8,035 nucleotides of DNA from an uncultured Alphaproteobacteria bacterium (GCA_913064995.1 CAJYBL010000062.1:1-8035), one strand, 5' to 3'. Positions 1 through 6,276 are shown, numbered from the stretch's first letter. Translations and numbers: made by a program. The notes: generated from the letters alone by a model not told the origin.

Positions 1-71
1 ATCTTAAGACCAAGCATGTTTTTATATGATTGCGGTAATCGTGATCGGGGTGAAAAGCGCTGTTGAAAAAC

Positions 72-106
72 CCGTACCCGCCAGATTTGGCAGGTACGGT
101 TTTTTT
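72..106 (+). terminator. Rho-independent terminator of an upstream gene
   Basis: The arms CCGTACC (72-78) and GGTACGG (93-99) pair over 7 bp. After one C/A mismatch, three further pairs form (GCC 80-82 with GGC 89-91) around a 6-nt loop. A run of seven T follows at 100-106. The layout fits an intrinsic terminator on the plus strand, so a plus-strand gene must end in or before bases 1-66. Stops occur at 27-29 and 64-66 in two plus frames, but too little sequence is present to say which is the real end. The terminator also isolates the RraA-like gene from what lies upstream. Confidence 0.8.
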
Positions 107-190
107 ATGTCGAATCATATTTAAAAAACCCCAGTTTTGAAAATCACTGGTTATGATATCAATGGTTATGATTACGGGTCAGTTTGTGAA

Positions 191-195
191 AAGGG
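191..195 (+). promoter_or_regulatory. Ribosome binding site deciding the start of the RraA-like gene
   Basis: AAGGG lies 4 nt before the ATG at 200 and 7 nt before the in-frame ATG at 203. The open frame reaches back to a TTG at 137, but that codon lacks a good ribosome binding site, and residues encoded by 137-199 include a repeated GYD unit not expected in the family. Translation most likely starts at the ATGATG pair. Confidence 0.6.
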
Positions 196-199
196 AAAA

Positions 200-907
200 A
201 TGATGGACATCGATATCACTGAAGATGATCTTGCGCTTTTAACCAAGTGGGATACCCCCAGCATTTGCAACGCGCTTGAAGAAATTATTCCCGAACGGCG
301 CGGATATGGCTTTACCACCACGCATCTTTTCAGTCTTGATCCGGCGCTGCCACCGATTTGTGGTTTTGCCCGTACGGCAACCATTCGGGCTGCCGCGCCA
401 TCGCCCGAAACCAGCGAACAGATGGTTGCAAAACGCGCTGCTTATTATGAATATGTTGCGGCCGCGCCATCGCCATCCATTGTTGTTATTCAAGATATTG
501 ATCCCCAACCTGGGGTTGGTGCCTTTTGGGGTGAGGTGCAAACCAATATCCATAAAGGGCTTGGTGTTTTGGGGGCTGTTACCAACGGGTCATTTCGTGA
601 TGTGCCAGATAGCGCCCGCGGGTTTAATCTGATTGGTGGCAAGGTTGGGCCCAGCCATGCTTTTGTTCATCTTGTCGATATTGATTGTCAAGTCACGGTT
701 TTTGGGTTAACCGCCAAGACAAATGATATCATTCATGCTGATCAGCATGGCGCTGTCCTTATCCCGCCAGCTGCGGTCAAACAGATACCCGCAGCGGTGG
801 ATTTGGTTAGCCGGCGCGAGAAGATCATCCTTGAGGCGGCAAAATCTACTGATTTCACTATTGCCAAATTGAAAACCGCAATGGGGCAAATGAAAGACAT
901 TCATTAA
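200..907 (+). CDS. RraA-family protein (HMG aldolase / oxaloacetate decarboxylase-like)
   Basis: About 234-235 residues, the usual size for a stand-alone RraA/4-hydroxy-4-methyl-2-oxoglutarate aldolase-like protein. The N-terminal KWDTPSICNALEE block matches the family opening in which a conserved T/S-x-x-x-x-D/N-A-L helix starts the fold. The central block runs WGEV..., then GAVTNGSFRD, whose R132 and D133 (counted from the ATG at 203) match the family Arg-Asp pair that binds substrate carboxylate and divalent metal. The C-terminal stretch with DIIHADQHGAVLIP is the family's D-x-x-x-AD-x-x-G-x-x-x-IP signature. Family members cleave HMG or oxaloacetate to pyruvate, in the cytoplasm and Mg2+-dependent. 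Others bind RNase E, or have unknown substrates, so the reaction here is not settled. It stands alone: a terminator lies upstream and a minus-strand gene downstream. No clear terminator follows the TAA. Confidence 0.85.
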   Translation: MMDIDITEDDLALLTKWDTPSICNALEEIIPERRGYGFTTTHLFSLDPALPPICGFARTATIRAAAPSPETSEQMVAKRAAYYEYVAAAPSPSIVVIQDIDPQPGVGAFWGEVQTNIHKGLGVLGAVTNGSFRDVPDSARGFNLIGGKVGPSHAFVHLVDIDCQVTVFGLTAKTNDIIHADQHGAVLIPPAAVKQIPAAVDLVSRREKIILEAAKSTDFTIAKLKTAMGQMKDIH

Positions 908-1045
908 GCCGCATCAGGTTGGCAGACCTTCATTTTGATAAAACGGCGACCATCATCAATCTGGCCTCAGGTCAAAATTAATCACCCGTCCGGTCAGGAT
1001 GGCAACTGATGATCGAAGTTTGAAATTGTGTCTTCGGCGCCGGAT
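908..1045. other. Intergenic gap, no gene recognised
   Basis: 138 bp between the RraA-like gene and the 3' end of the minus-strand zinc-ribbon gene. Short minus-strand open stretches end here, one reading ...GRRFIKMKVCQPDAA before a stop at 904-906 and one reading ...GRVINFDLRPD. They lie in different frames, have no starts, and cannot be tied to a family. They could be gene debris or chance. No hairpin with a T-run is visible for either flanking gene. Confidence 0.4.
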
Positions 1046-1261
1046 CTATTTTCCACGTTCAGCAATACATTTGCGGCAACCCGTACTACCCCGAAGGTGA
1101 AGACGAGGCTGCTGTTCGAATGGCCCGTGGCGGCGGCAAATGATGATGACTTTGGTTGTATGGTTGAAGTAATCAACCTTCGAATAATCAAAGGTGCCGC
1201 CGTGAATTTTTTGAAATTTACGGACGATGGATTCGGTATCATCGGGTTTTGATTTTGCCAC
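1046..1261 (-). CDS. Stand-alone zinc-ribbon mini-protein (DUF723-like)
   Basis: A 71-residue protein starting at GTG (1259-1261) and ending in TAG. The start is supported by AAGGA 7 nt upstream. Residues 13-65 match the repeat known from phage and bacterial nuclease-associated proteins: an F-x-K-x-H-G-x-x-[YF]-DYS-x-V-x-Y stretch, then an I-I-x-C-x-x-H-G-x-F-x-Q-x-P-x-x-H-L-x-G-x-G-C-x-x-C stretch. From memory this resembles DUF723. C42, H45, C62 and C65 make a C-x2-H / C-x2-C zinc site. The domain is usually repeated or fused to an endonuclease; here it is alone and ends six residues after the last Cys. Nucleic-acid binding is the likely role by family association; the target is unknown. 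It is opposite in strand to both neighbours, and no toxin, nuclease or phage gene is adjacent. The antisense frame at 1028-1252 is a shadow. Confidence 0.75.
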   Translation of the reverse strand: MAKSKPDDTESIVRKFQKIHGGTFDYSKVDYFNHTTKVIIICRRHGPFEQQPRLHLRGSTGCRKCIAERGK

Positions 1262-1268
1262 CTGATTT

Positions 1269-1273
1269 TCCTT
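1269..1273 (-). promoter_or_regulatory. Ribosome binding site for the GTG-started zinc-ribbon gene
   Basis: On the minus strand AAGGA ends 7 nt before the GTG at 1261-1259, an ideal spacing. This is the main reason to accept a non-ATG start and a protein of only 71 residues. Confidence 0.65.
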
Positions 1274-1491
1274 TTTGACAACGCCCCTATCACGGCGATG
1301 TTTCGGTTCAGTGGTTCGGCCTGTACCAAGTAATTTTGCCGCACAATCTGCATTCTGGACCTTTGGCCGAACGGGGCGGCACCGGCACTGCGTCTGCGTT
1401 ACACAACGCCCACTATTGCCTAATTTTGTTCATTTCTCAATATCTAGGCCGAAAGATCGGTAAAACCGTTTCGTCATATCGTGGTGCTTGC

Positions 1492-1520
1492 TTGCCACGG
1501 TTCGATTTATATATTTAAAT
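1492..1520 (+). promoter_or_regulatory. Putative sigma70-type promoter of fccA
   Basis: TTGCCA (1492-1497) and TTAAAT (1515-1520) are separated by 17 nt and sit in an AT-rich tract 37 bp before the fccA start. Match to the -35/-10 consensus is 4/6 each, so this is a plausible but unproven promoter. Confidence 0.4.
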
Positions 1521-1556
1521 CCATATATTAAATTTTAATTTTATAGGGTTTGGGTA

Positions 1557-1916
1557 ATGGAACAAATCAATTTGCGACCGCATATCGCGGGGCAGGTCAG
1601 GCTTTGGGCTTTGGCGCTTGCCATGATGTTTGGTGCCATTTCAAATGCTGCGGCACAAGCTGATCTTGCCGATCAAATTGCCAAAGCCGATCTTGGCTAT
1701 GGTGAATATCTGGCAGGCGAATGTGCGGCCTGTCATCAAAAGTCAGGCAAGGGCATTCCGCAGATTAATGGTATCGAAGCCAAAACATTTGTGGCCATCA
1801 TTAAGGCTTATCGCAGCAAAGAACTAGATAATAAGGTCATGCAGATGATAGCTGGCAGGCTTGATGATGAACAAATCATATCGCTTGCGGCTTATTTTTC
1901 ATCGCTGCCTGAATAA
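1557..1916 (+). CDS. fccA: Monohaem class I cytochrome c, FccA-like
   Basis: 119 residues. The N-terminus has a Sec-type signal: Arg/His-containing n-region, hydrophobic stretch at 18-28, and an A-rich cleavage region near 31-36. One haem c site, CAACH, is at 56-60, with His60 as the proximal ligand. The distal ligand is probably Met95 in NKVMQMIAG, with Met97 as an alternative. The tail L-x-DEQI-x-x-LAAYFSSLP is typical of the last helix in small class I cytochromes paired with FccB or SoxF. Mature size is about 85 residues, matching monohaem sulfide dehydrogenase cytochrome subunits and not the dihaem form of Allochromatium. It should accept electrons from FccB in the periplasm and pass them to the respiratory chain. 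AGGG at 1545-1548 is a weak ribosome binding site 8 nt upstream. Its partner gene follows on the same strand after 163 bp. The subunit assignment rests on this context as well as on sequence. Confidence 0.82.
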   Translation: MEQINLRPHIAGQVRLWALALAMMFGAISNAAAQADLADQIAKADLGYGEYLAGECAACHQKSGKGIPQINGIEAKTFVAIIKAYRSKELDNKVMQMIAGRLDDEQIISLAAYFSSLPE

Positions 1917-2079
1917 TAATCATGCTGACGCAGGTATAGCGTCTGATATCACATATATAAGTGTTTAGTTGTATTTTAGTAATTAAAATGGTTTTCTCTA
2001 TATAAGGGAAGGGGTGTGGCTAGTTTTGTACTGCGCCGTGACCCGAAATTATAAATGATAAACAACAGGGGAGGTTTTC
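1917..2079 (+). promoter_or_regulatory. fccA-fccB spacer with hairpin and possible internal promoter
   Basis: 163 bp, long for two genes that make one complex. Just after the fccA stop a short hairpin can form (GACGC 1927-1931 with GCGTC 1939-1943, 7-nt loop) without a T-run, so it is not an intrinsic terminator. An AT-rich tract follows with TATATAAG at 1999-2006, usable as a -10 element, but no good -35 lies at the right distance. The spacer ends in a strong ribosome binding site, AGGGGAGG at 2067-2074, 5 nt before the fccB ATG. This is much better than the site in front of fccA, which would favour FccB translation. Confidence 0.35.
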
Positions 2080-3345
2080 ATGACTTTGATTTCACGACGC
2101 GGCTTTGGCGGCTTGTTCGGGACATCGGCTCTTGGGCTTGCAATGCCGTCATTGGCTTTTGGCGCGGTTCCAAAAGTTGTTGTAATTGGCGGTGGCGCTG
2201 GTGGTGCAACTGCAGCTCGTTATCTAGCAAAGGATTCCAAAGGCGCGCTTGATGTTACTTTGGTTGAAGCATCAAAGCGTTATTACACTTGCTTTTATTC
2301 AAATCTTTATATCGGAGGCTTCCGCAAATATGGGTCGATCGGTCATAATTATTATGGGTTGGCGGTAAATAATCGTATCAACGTTGTTCACGAGTGGGCT
2401 GCATCAGTGGACGGTGCTGCGAAAACAGTCAACTTGGCGTCAGGAGGAAAACTGTCATACGACAAGCTTGTCCTTTCACCAGGGATCGCGTTGAAATATG
2501 ATAGTATCGCGGGTTACTCGCCTCAGGCTCAAGGGCGTATGCCACATGGCTGGACATCTGGAACGCAAGCTCAACAAATTCGCAATCAAGTTCTCACCAT
2601 GAAAAAAGGTGGTACTTTTGTTATGGTGCCTCCGCCAAACCCGTATCGGTGTCCACCAGGACCGTATGAGCGCGCTTCGATGATTGCTCATCTATTGAAA
2701 GAACGCAATCCAACTGCGAAGATTATTGTTCTGGACCCTAAAGAAAAATTCTCAAAAATGGGACTTTTCATGGCTGGGTGGGAAAAACATTATCCTGGAA
2801 TGATCGAGTGGCTCGGCCCAGATGCTCATGGGGGTATCAAGTCGGTCAACCATGAAACCATGGAAATTGTTACTGATCTTGATACGTTTAAAGCTGATGC
2901 TGCATGCGTAGTGCCAGCACAGCGAGCAGGATCAATCGCAACGGCAGCAGGTGTTACTGACGGTGATTGGGCGCCAATCATTCCAGCAACAATGGCGTCA
3001 AAGGCTGATCCAAACATCCACGTGCTTGGTGATGCGTCAGTCGCATCATCAATGCCAAAATCAGGATTTTCGGCAAATAGTCAGGCTAAGGTAGCCGCCA
3101 ATGCAATCCGTGGCGAGTTGACGGGAAGCCGTGTTTACAAACCACGTTTTGCCAATACCTGTTGGAGCCTGATTGCGACAAATGATGGGATTAAGGTTGG
3201 TGCGAATTACAAAGCCGGGTCAGAAAAGATTGATGTGGTTGATAAATTTGTATCGCAAAGCGGCGAAAGTGCCGATGTTCGCAAAACCACCTATGAAGAA
3301 TCGATTGGTTGGTACAATGGTATCACCACCGATATGTTTTCATAA
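2080..3345 (+). CDS. fccB: Flavocytochrome c sulfide dehydrogenase, flavoprotein subunit
   Basis: 421 residues, normal for FccB/SoxF precursors. A twin-arginine signal (SRRGFGG at 5-11) is followed by a hydrophobic stretch and cleavage near 28, so the protein is exported folded with FAD. VVVIGGGAGG (33-42) is the Rossmann FAD-binding turn. Cys71 in YYTCFYSN matches the Cys that carries FAD covalently through its 8-alpha position in Allochromatium FccB. Cys191 (YRCPPGPYERA) and Cys361 (NTCWSLIA) match the redox-active disulfide that receives sulfide. HVLGDAS (314-320) is the second FAD contact, and the last 70 residues are the FCSD flavin-binding/dimer domain. All key residues are present, so an active sulfide:cytochrome c oxidoreductase is expected. 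The related sulfide:quinone reductase lacks the leader and the cytochrome partner. Codon choice in the middle of the gene differs from its neighbours. A terminator follows within 30 bp. Confidence 0.93.
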   Translation: MTLISRRGFGGLFGTSALGLAMPSLAFGAVPKVVVIGGGAGGATAARYLAKDSKGALDVTLVEASKRYYTCFYSNLYIGGFRKYGSIGHNYYGLAVNNRINVVHEWAASVDGAAKTVNLASGGKLSYDKLVLSPGIALKYDSIAGYSPQAQGRMPHGWTSGTQAQQIRNQVLTMKKGGTFVMVPPPNPYRCPPGPYERASMIAHLLKERNPTAKIIVLDPKEKFSKMGLFMAGWEKHYPGMIEWLGPDAHGGIKSVNHETMEIVTDLDTFKADAACVVPAQRAGSIATAAGVTDGDWAPIIPATMASKADPNIHVLGDASVASSMPKSGFSANSQAKVAANAIRGELTGSRVYKPRFANTCWSLIATNDGIKVGANYKAGSEKIDVVDKFVSQSGESADVRKTTYEESIGWYNGITTDMFS

Positions 3346-3368
3346 GGCGCACCTATCACTAACGCAGG

Positions 3369-3395
3369 AAAGCCGGTCATTAGACCGGCTTTTTT
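3369..3395 (+). terminator. Rho-independent terminator after fccB
   Basis: AGCCGGTC (3371-3378) pairs perfectly with GACCGGCT (3383-3390) around an ATTA loop. Flanking A/T pairs extend the stem at 3369-3370 and 3391-3392, and six T at 3390-3395 complete it. It lies 24 bp after the fccB stop and ends the fccAB unit. Confidence 0.92.
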
Positions 3396-3501
3396 CATTT
3401 GAAGCGGCATGATGGCATGCCCGTTATGCATGATCTTGAAGAAGTCTGGTTGAATATCTAAATCAGAGGTAAGATGACCTGTCTTTTTTGGAGAATGGTT
3501 T

Positions 3502-4290
3502 ATGCATAGGCTTTTCCTAGCGGTTTTATTCACTCTTTGCGCGAGCGCAGCTTCAGCATCCTATCAGTCAACAAGATTGGTTTATACTGTTAGCTGGGGC
3601 AATATTCTACTTGCCAAAAGCCATCTTGATTATCAGTTTGGCGAAAATGATGCCCGCATTTCCGCCAACGTTGACAGCGATGGCTTTATTGCTTTTTTTA
3701 GTAGCTTTCAAAGCCGCGCCAACGCTGATCTGGTATTAAAAGATGCTGGATGGACGCCTAAAACCTTGTTTATGGAACGGGTTTCTGGGCGTAAAACGCT
3801 ACAAAGCCGTGTGGCATGGGATGATGATTCAAATGTCAGCACTGAATCGCGAATGCCCGAACTTGACCTCGGCGAAGTCTATCCGTTGACGGCGCAGATG
3901 CGGGTGAATGTTCTAGATCCCTACAGTGCCGTTCTTCGCCTTATTCGCCATATCGAAACCACGAGTGAGTGCACCGAAAGTTATGAAATTTATGATGGAC
4001 GGCGGCGAAACCGCCTACATTTCAAAACACTTGGCACCACTGATTTAACCGAAACACGGCCGGGTGAATTTGTCGGAGACGCGCTGATTTGCAGTTTGGA
4101 ATTTGAGCCAATTGGTGGCCATCAAATCGACTCAAAATGGCGCTCAGACGATAAAGATGATGATGACCGGATCAAAATGTTTTTTGGCCGCCCGTTGCAG
4201 GGCCAGATAGTGCCTGTTCGAGTTGAGGTGGATAGCTGGATTGGAACAATTGTTGGCAGACTTGATATACGCAAAATGACGGTTCAATAG
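3502..4290 (+). CDS. Exported DUF3108-family protein
   Basis: 262 residues with a signal peptide (basic start, hydrophobic 4-14, cleavage after an A-S-A motif near 19), so periplasmic. The mature part has the DUF3108 pattern: an opening beta-strand with Y-x-V-x-W (28-32), a central VLDPYSAVLRLI (137-148), YDGRRR (164-169), and a C-terminal part with C197 preceding EFEPIGG. Cys157 and Cys197 are the only cysteines in the mature protein and could form a disulfide. No catalytic motif is evident; the family is thought to be a beta-rich envelope protein of unknown function. GGAG at 3490-3493, 8 nt before the ATG, supports the start. The fccB terminator lies upstream, so it should have its own promoter in 3396-3500. 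TTGAAG at 3436-3441 is a weak -35 candidate. It converges on htpG. Confidence 0.8.
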   Translation: MHRLFLAVLFTLCASAASASYQSTRLVYTVSWGNILLAKSHLDYQFGENDARISANVDSDGFIAFFSSFQSRANADLVLKDAGWTPKTLFMERVSGRKTLQSRVAWDDDSNVSTESRMPELDLGEVYPLTAQMRVNVLDPYSAVLRLIRHIETTSECTESYEIYDGRRRNRLHFKTLGTTDLTETRPGEFVGDALICSLEFEPIGGHQIDSKWRSDDKDDDDRIKMFFGRPLQGQIVPVRVEVDSWIGTIVGRLDIRKMTVQ

Positions 4291-4298
4291 CTGCCATT

Positions 4299-4367
4299 GC
4301 CGGTCGGGCTAGTTGTCAGTCGCCAAACAAACGCAAAGCAGATTCAAATTGGATTTGTTTGACCGGC
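4299..4367. repeat. Split inverted repeat between convergent DUF3108 and htpG genes
   Basis: The block at 4354-4367 (TTTGTTTGACCGGC) is complementary to two separated pieces: GCCGGTC at 4299-4305 and CAAACAAA at 4324-4331, with 18 nt between them. A smaller alternative hairpin, CAAAT (4345-4349) with ATTTG (4353-4357), lies inside. No T-run follows on either strand. It could act as a shared end structure for both transcripts, but it is not a standard intrinsic terminator. Confidence 0.4.
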
Positions 4368-4400
4368 CCGCCAGATAATAACGGACCGGTTGTTATGTGG

Positions 4401-6263
4401 TTAGTTGGCGAGCGCCTTTTGCATGACGTCGGACAGGCGTTTGGCAAAGTCGCGCGGATCAATGATAGCCTCGCCTTCGGCGACAAGCGCGCTGTCTAAA
4501 ATTAGCTTGGCAAAATCATCTGATCCTTCAAATTCGCCTGCTTCCAGCTTAGCATTCAGTGATTTGATCAATGGATGTTTGGCATTCACTTCCAGCACTT
4601 TTGGCATGCCTTTGAAATCAGGATTATGCATGCGCATCATGCGCTCCATCTGCTGATCCATGCCATTGTCATCGGCAACAAGGCGGGCAAGGCTGGTTTC
4701 CATATTTGCCGAGCTGCGGACATTGGCGACATTGCCGTCAAGAACATGTTTGATCTTGGCAACAAATTGATCGGACAAAATCTCTTCTGGCTGATCATCT
4801 TTTGATGTGGCTTCGCCAACTTTGGAAATATCAACTTCGCCGCGGGTGATTGATTGGAAATTCTTGCCCGCAAATTGCTGGATATTGGACAGCCAGAAAT
4901 CATCAATCGGATCGGTAAGCAACAGAACGTCAATATTCTTGGCCTGAAAGGATTCAAGGTGTGGGCTTAGCCGCGCCCGATCGGCGTCATCGGATGACAG
5001 GTAATAAATGACCTCCTGATTTTCGGCGAAATCATCGATATAATCCTGAAGCGTGATCAGCTTGTCCGCCTTGGTTGACCGGAACAGGCAGATTTCAAGA
5101 AGCTTTTCGCTATTGGCCTGATCCTCATAAAGCCCTTCTTTTAGAACCTTACCAAGCCCTTCCCAGAAGGTGGCATATTCGTCACGCCGCTTGCCCAATG
5201 CTTTTTTCAGCTCGGATAGAACCCGTTTAACAACGGCCTTGCTGATTTTGGTGACAGCTGGGTTTTGCTGCAACATTTCACGGCTGACATTCAAATCAAC
5301 ATCCGGCGTGTCGATAATGCCACGTAAGAACCGCATCCATTTTGGTACAAGCCCTTCATAATCATCGGTAATAAAAACGCGGTTTACATAGAGATGCAGC
5401 TTTGATTTGCGCTCGGGATCATACAGGTCGAACGGCGCTGATGACGGAATGAAAAGCAGGTTGGTAAATTCAACCGCGCCCTCGGTTTTGTTGTGAAGCG
5501 TAATAAAGGGTTTGTCATAAGATGACGCCACCGCATTGTAAAATGACGTATATTCGTCTTCGGAAATATCTTTTGCCGAGCGGGTCCACAGGGCGGCTGA
5601 TGAATTTAGCTGTTCGGCGGCATCATCCTTGCCGATCCAGAAAATAGGCTGGGCAATATGATCTGAATATTTTTTGACAAGATGCGTGATGCGCTCCTGT
5701 TCAAGATATTCTTTGGCTTCTTTGCGAAGATGAAGAATAACGCTTGTTCCGGTTTCATCGCGGCTTGCATCGGTGATGGTAAAGCCGCCCTGACCATCGC
5801 TTGCCCATAGGCTGGCGGTTTTGGCACCATGCTTTTTTGACAAAACTTCAACTTGGTTGGCAACCATAAAGGCGGAATAGAATCCAACGCCGAATTGCCC
5901 GATAAGCTGGTCACTCACATCATCGGAATCTTTTGTGCTTTTAGCCGCTTCGATAAAGGCTTTGGTTCCCGAGCTGGCAATGGTGCCAAGCGTTTCAACC
6001 ATTTCATCTGATGACAGGCCAATGCCGTTGTCTGACAAGGTGATAGTTTTGTCCTTTTTATTGACGGCAATGGCGATCTTGCCATCAAAGGTGTCGGCGG
6101 CATTGCCAGCCGTCATAATGTCAAATTTGCGTTTATTAATCGCGTCTGAAGCATTTGAAATCAGCTCGCGAAGGAAGATTTCTTTTTGTGAATAAAGTGA
6201 ATTGATCACGATGCTCAGAATTTTTCCGGTATCGGCTTCAAAATTGAATGTTTGAACAGTCAT
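4401..6263 (-). CDS. htpG: Molecular chaperone HtpG (bacterial Hsp90)
   Basis: 620 residues, close to the 624 of E. coli HtpG. The start is the ATG at 6263-6261, preceded by a good ribosome binding site; an upstream in-frame GTG at 6284 is ignored. The N-terminal GHKL ATPase shows LRELISNASDA (31-41) with Glu33, Asn37 and Asp40, DNGIG (78-82), the lid segment GQFGVGFYSAF (122-132), and GTS (172-174). The middle domain has DVDLNVSREMLQQ (321-333), whose Arg328 corresponds to the Arg that contacts the ATP gamma-phosphate. The C-terminal dimerisation domain is complete through a TAA stop. It is a cytoplasmic ATP-driven homodimeric chaperone acting late in folding, together with the DnaK system. 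It is a single-gene unit, divergent from the deacetylase gene and convergent with the DUF3108 gene. Confidence 0.97.
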   Translation of the reverse strand: MTVQTFNFEADTGKILSIVINSLYSQKEIFLRELISNASDAINKRKFDIMTAGNAADTFDGKIAIAVNKKDKTITLSDNGIGLSSDEMVETLGTIASSGTKAFIEAAKSTKDSDDVSDQLIGQFGVGFYSAFMVANQVEVLSKKHGAKTASLWASDGQGGFTITDASRDETGTSVILHLRKEAKEYLEQERITHLVKKYSDHIAQPIFWIGKDDAAEQLNSSAALWTRSAKDISEDEYTSFYNAVASSYDKPFITLHNKTEGAVEFTNLLFIPSSAPFDLYDPERKSKLHLYVNRVFITDDYEGLVPKWMRFLRGIIDTPDVDLNVSREMLQQNPAVTKISKAVVKRVLSELKKALGKRRDEYATFWEGLGKVLKEGLYEDQANSEKLLEICLFRSTKADKLITLQDYIDDFAENQEVIYYLSSDDADRARLSPHLESFQAKNIDVLLLTDPIDDFWLSNIQQFAGKNFQSITRGEVDISKVGEATSKDDQPEEILSDQFVAKIKHVLDGNVANVRSSANMETSLARLVADDNGMDQQMERMMRMHNPDFKGMPKVLEVNAKHPLIKSLNAKLEAGEFEGSDDFAKLILDSALVAEGEAIIDPRDFAKRLSDVMQKALAN

Positions 6264-6269
6264 GCGTTG

Positions 6270-6276
6270 CTCCCTT
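6270..6276 (-). promoter_or_regulatory. Ribosome binding site of htpG
   Basis: AAGGGAG on the minus strand ends 6 nt before the ATG at 6263. It lies inside the extended frame that would begin at the GTG at 6284, which shows the ATG is the real start. Confidence 0.75.

Larger units (their letters stand above)
1262..1556. other. Divergent intergenic region between zinc-ribbon gene and fccA
   Basis: 295 bp without a supported gene. It contains, on the minus strand, a possible promoter (TTGAGA at 1435-1440, a 17-nt gap, AATAGT at 1412-1417) that could serve the zinc-ribbon gene with a leader of about 150 nt. An 8-bp inverted repeat is present, GTTCGGCC (1314-1321) with GGCCGAAC (1365-1372). A 9-bp direct repeat ACAACGCCC occurs at 1278-1286 and 1403-1411. 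The final 60 bp are strikingly AT-rich and hold the likely fccA promoter. The plus-strand open frames here have no ribosome binding sites and no recognisable protein. Confidence 0.4.

Noticed and set aside
1..66. Plus-strand frame open from the left edge to a TGA at 64-66, which could be the end of an upstream gene
   Set aside because: Only 21 residues (ending RDRGEKRC) are visible and another frame ends at 27-29. Neither is recognisable, so no CDS is called although the terminator implies a gene ends about here.
276..632. 118-codon plus-strand frame inside the RraA-like gene
   Set aside because: It is a shadow of the conserved gene and lacks any recognisable motif.
904..965. Minus-strand stretch reading ...DDGRRFIKMKVCQPDAA, protein-like tail after the RraA-like gene
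   Set aside because: About 20 codons with an in-frame stop just upstream and no start. The adjoining protein-like stretch is in a different frame. Could be debris, but nothing supports a gene.
994..1353. Long minus-strand frame overlapping the zinc-ribbon gene
   Set aside because: No ribosome binding site and no family resemblance. It overlaps the better supported 71-residue gene in another frame.
1275..1518. Two plus-strand open frames between the zinc-ribbon gene and fccA
   Set aside because: Composition is not protein-like, starts have no ribosome binding site, and they run into the AT-rich fccA promoter.
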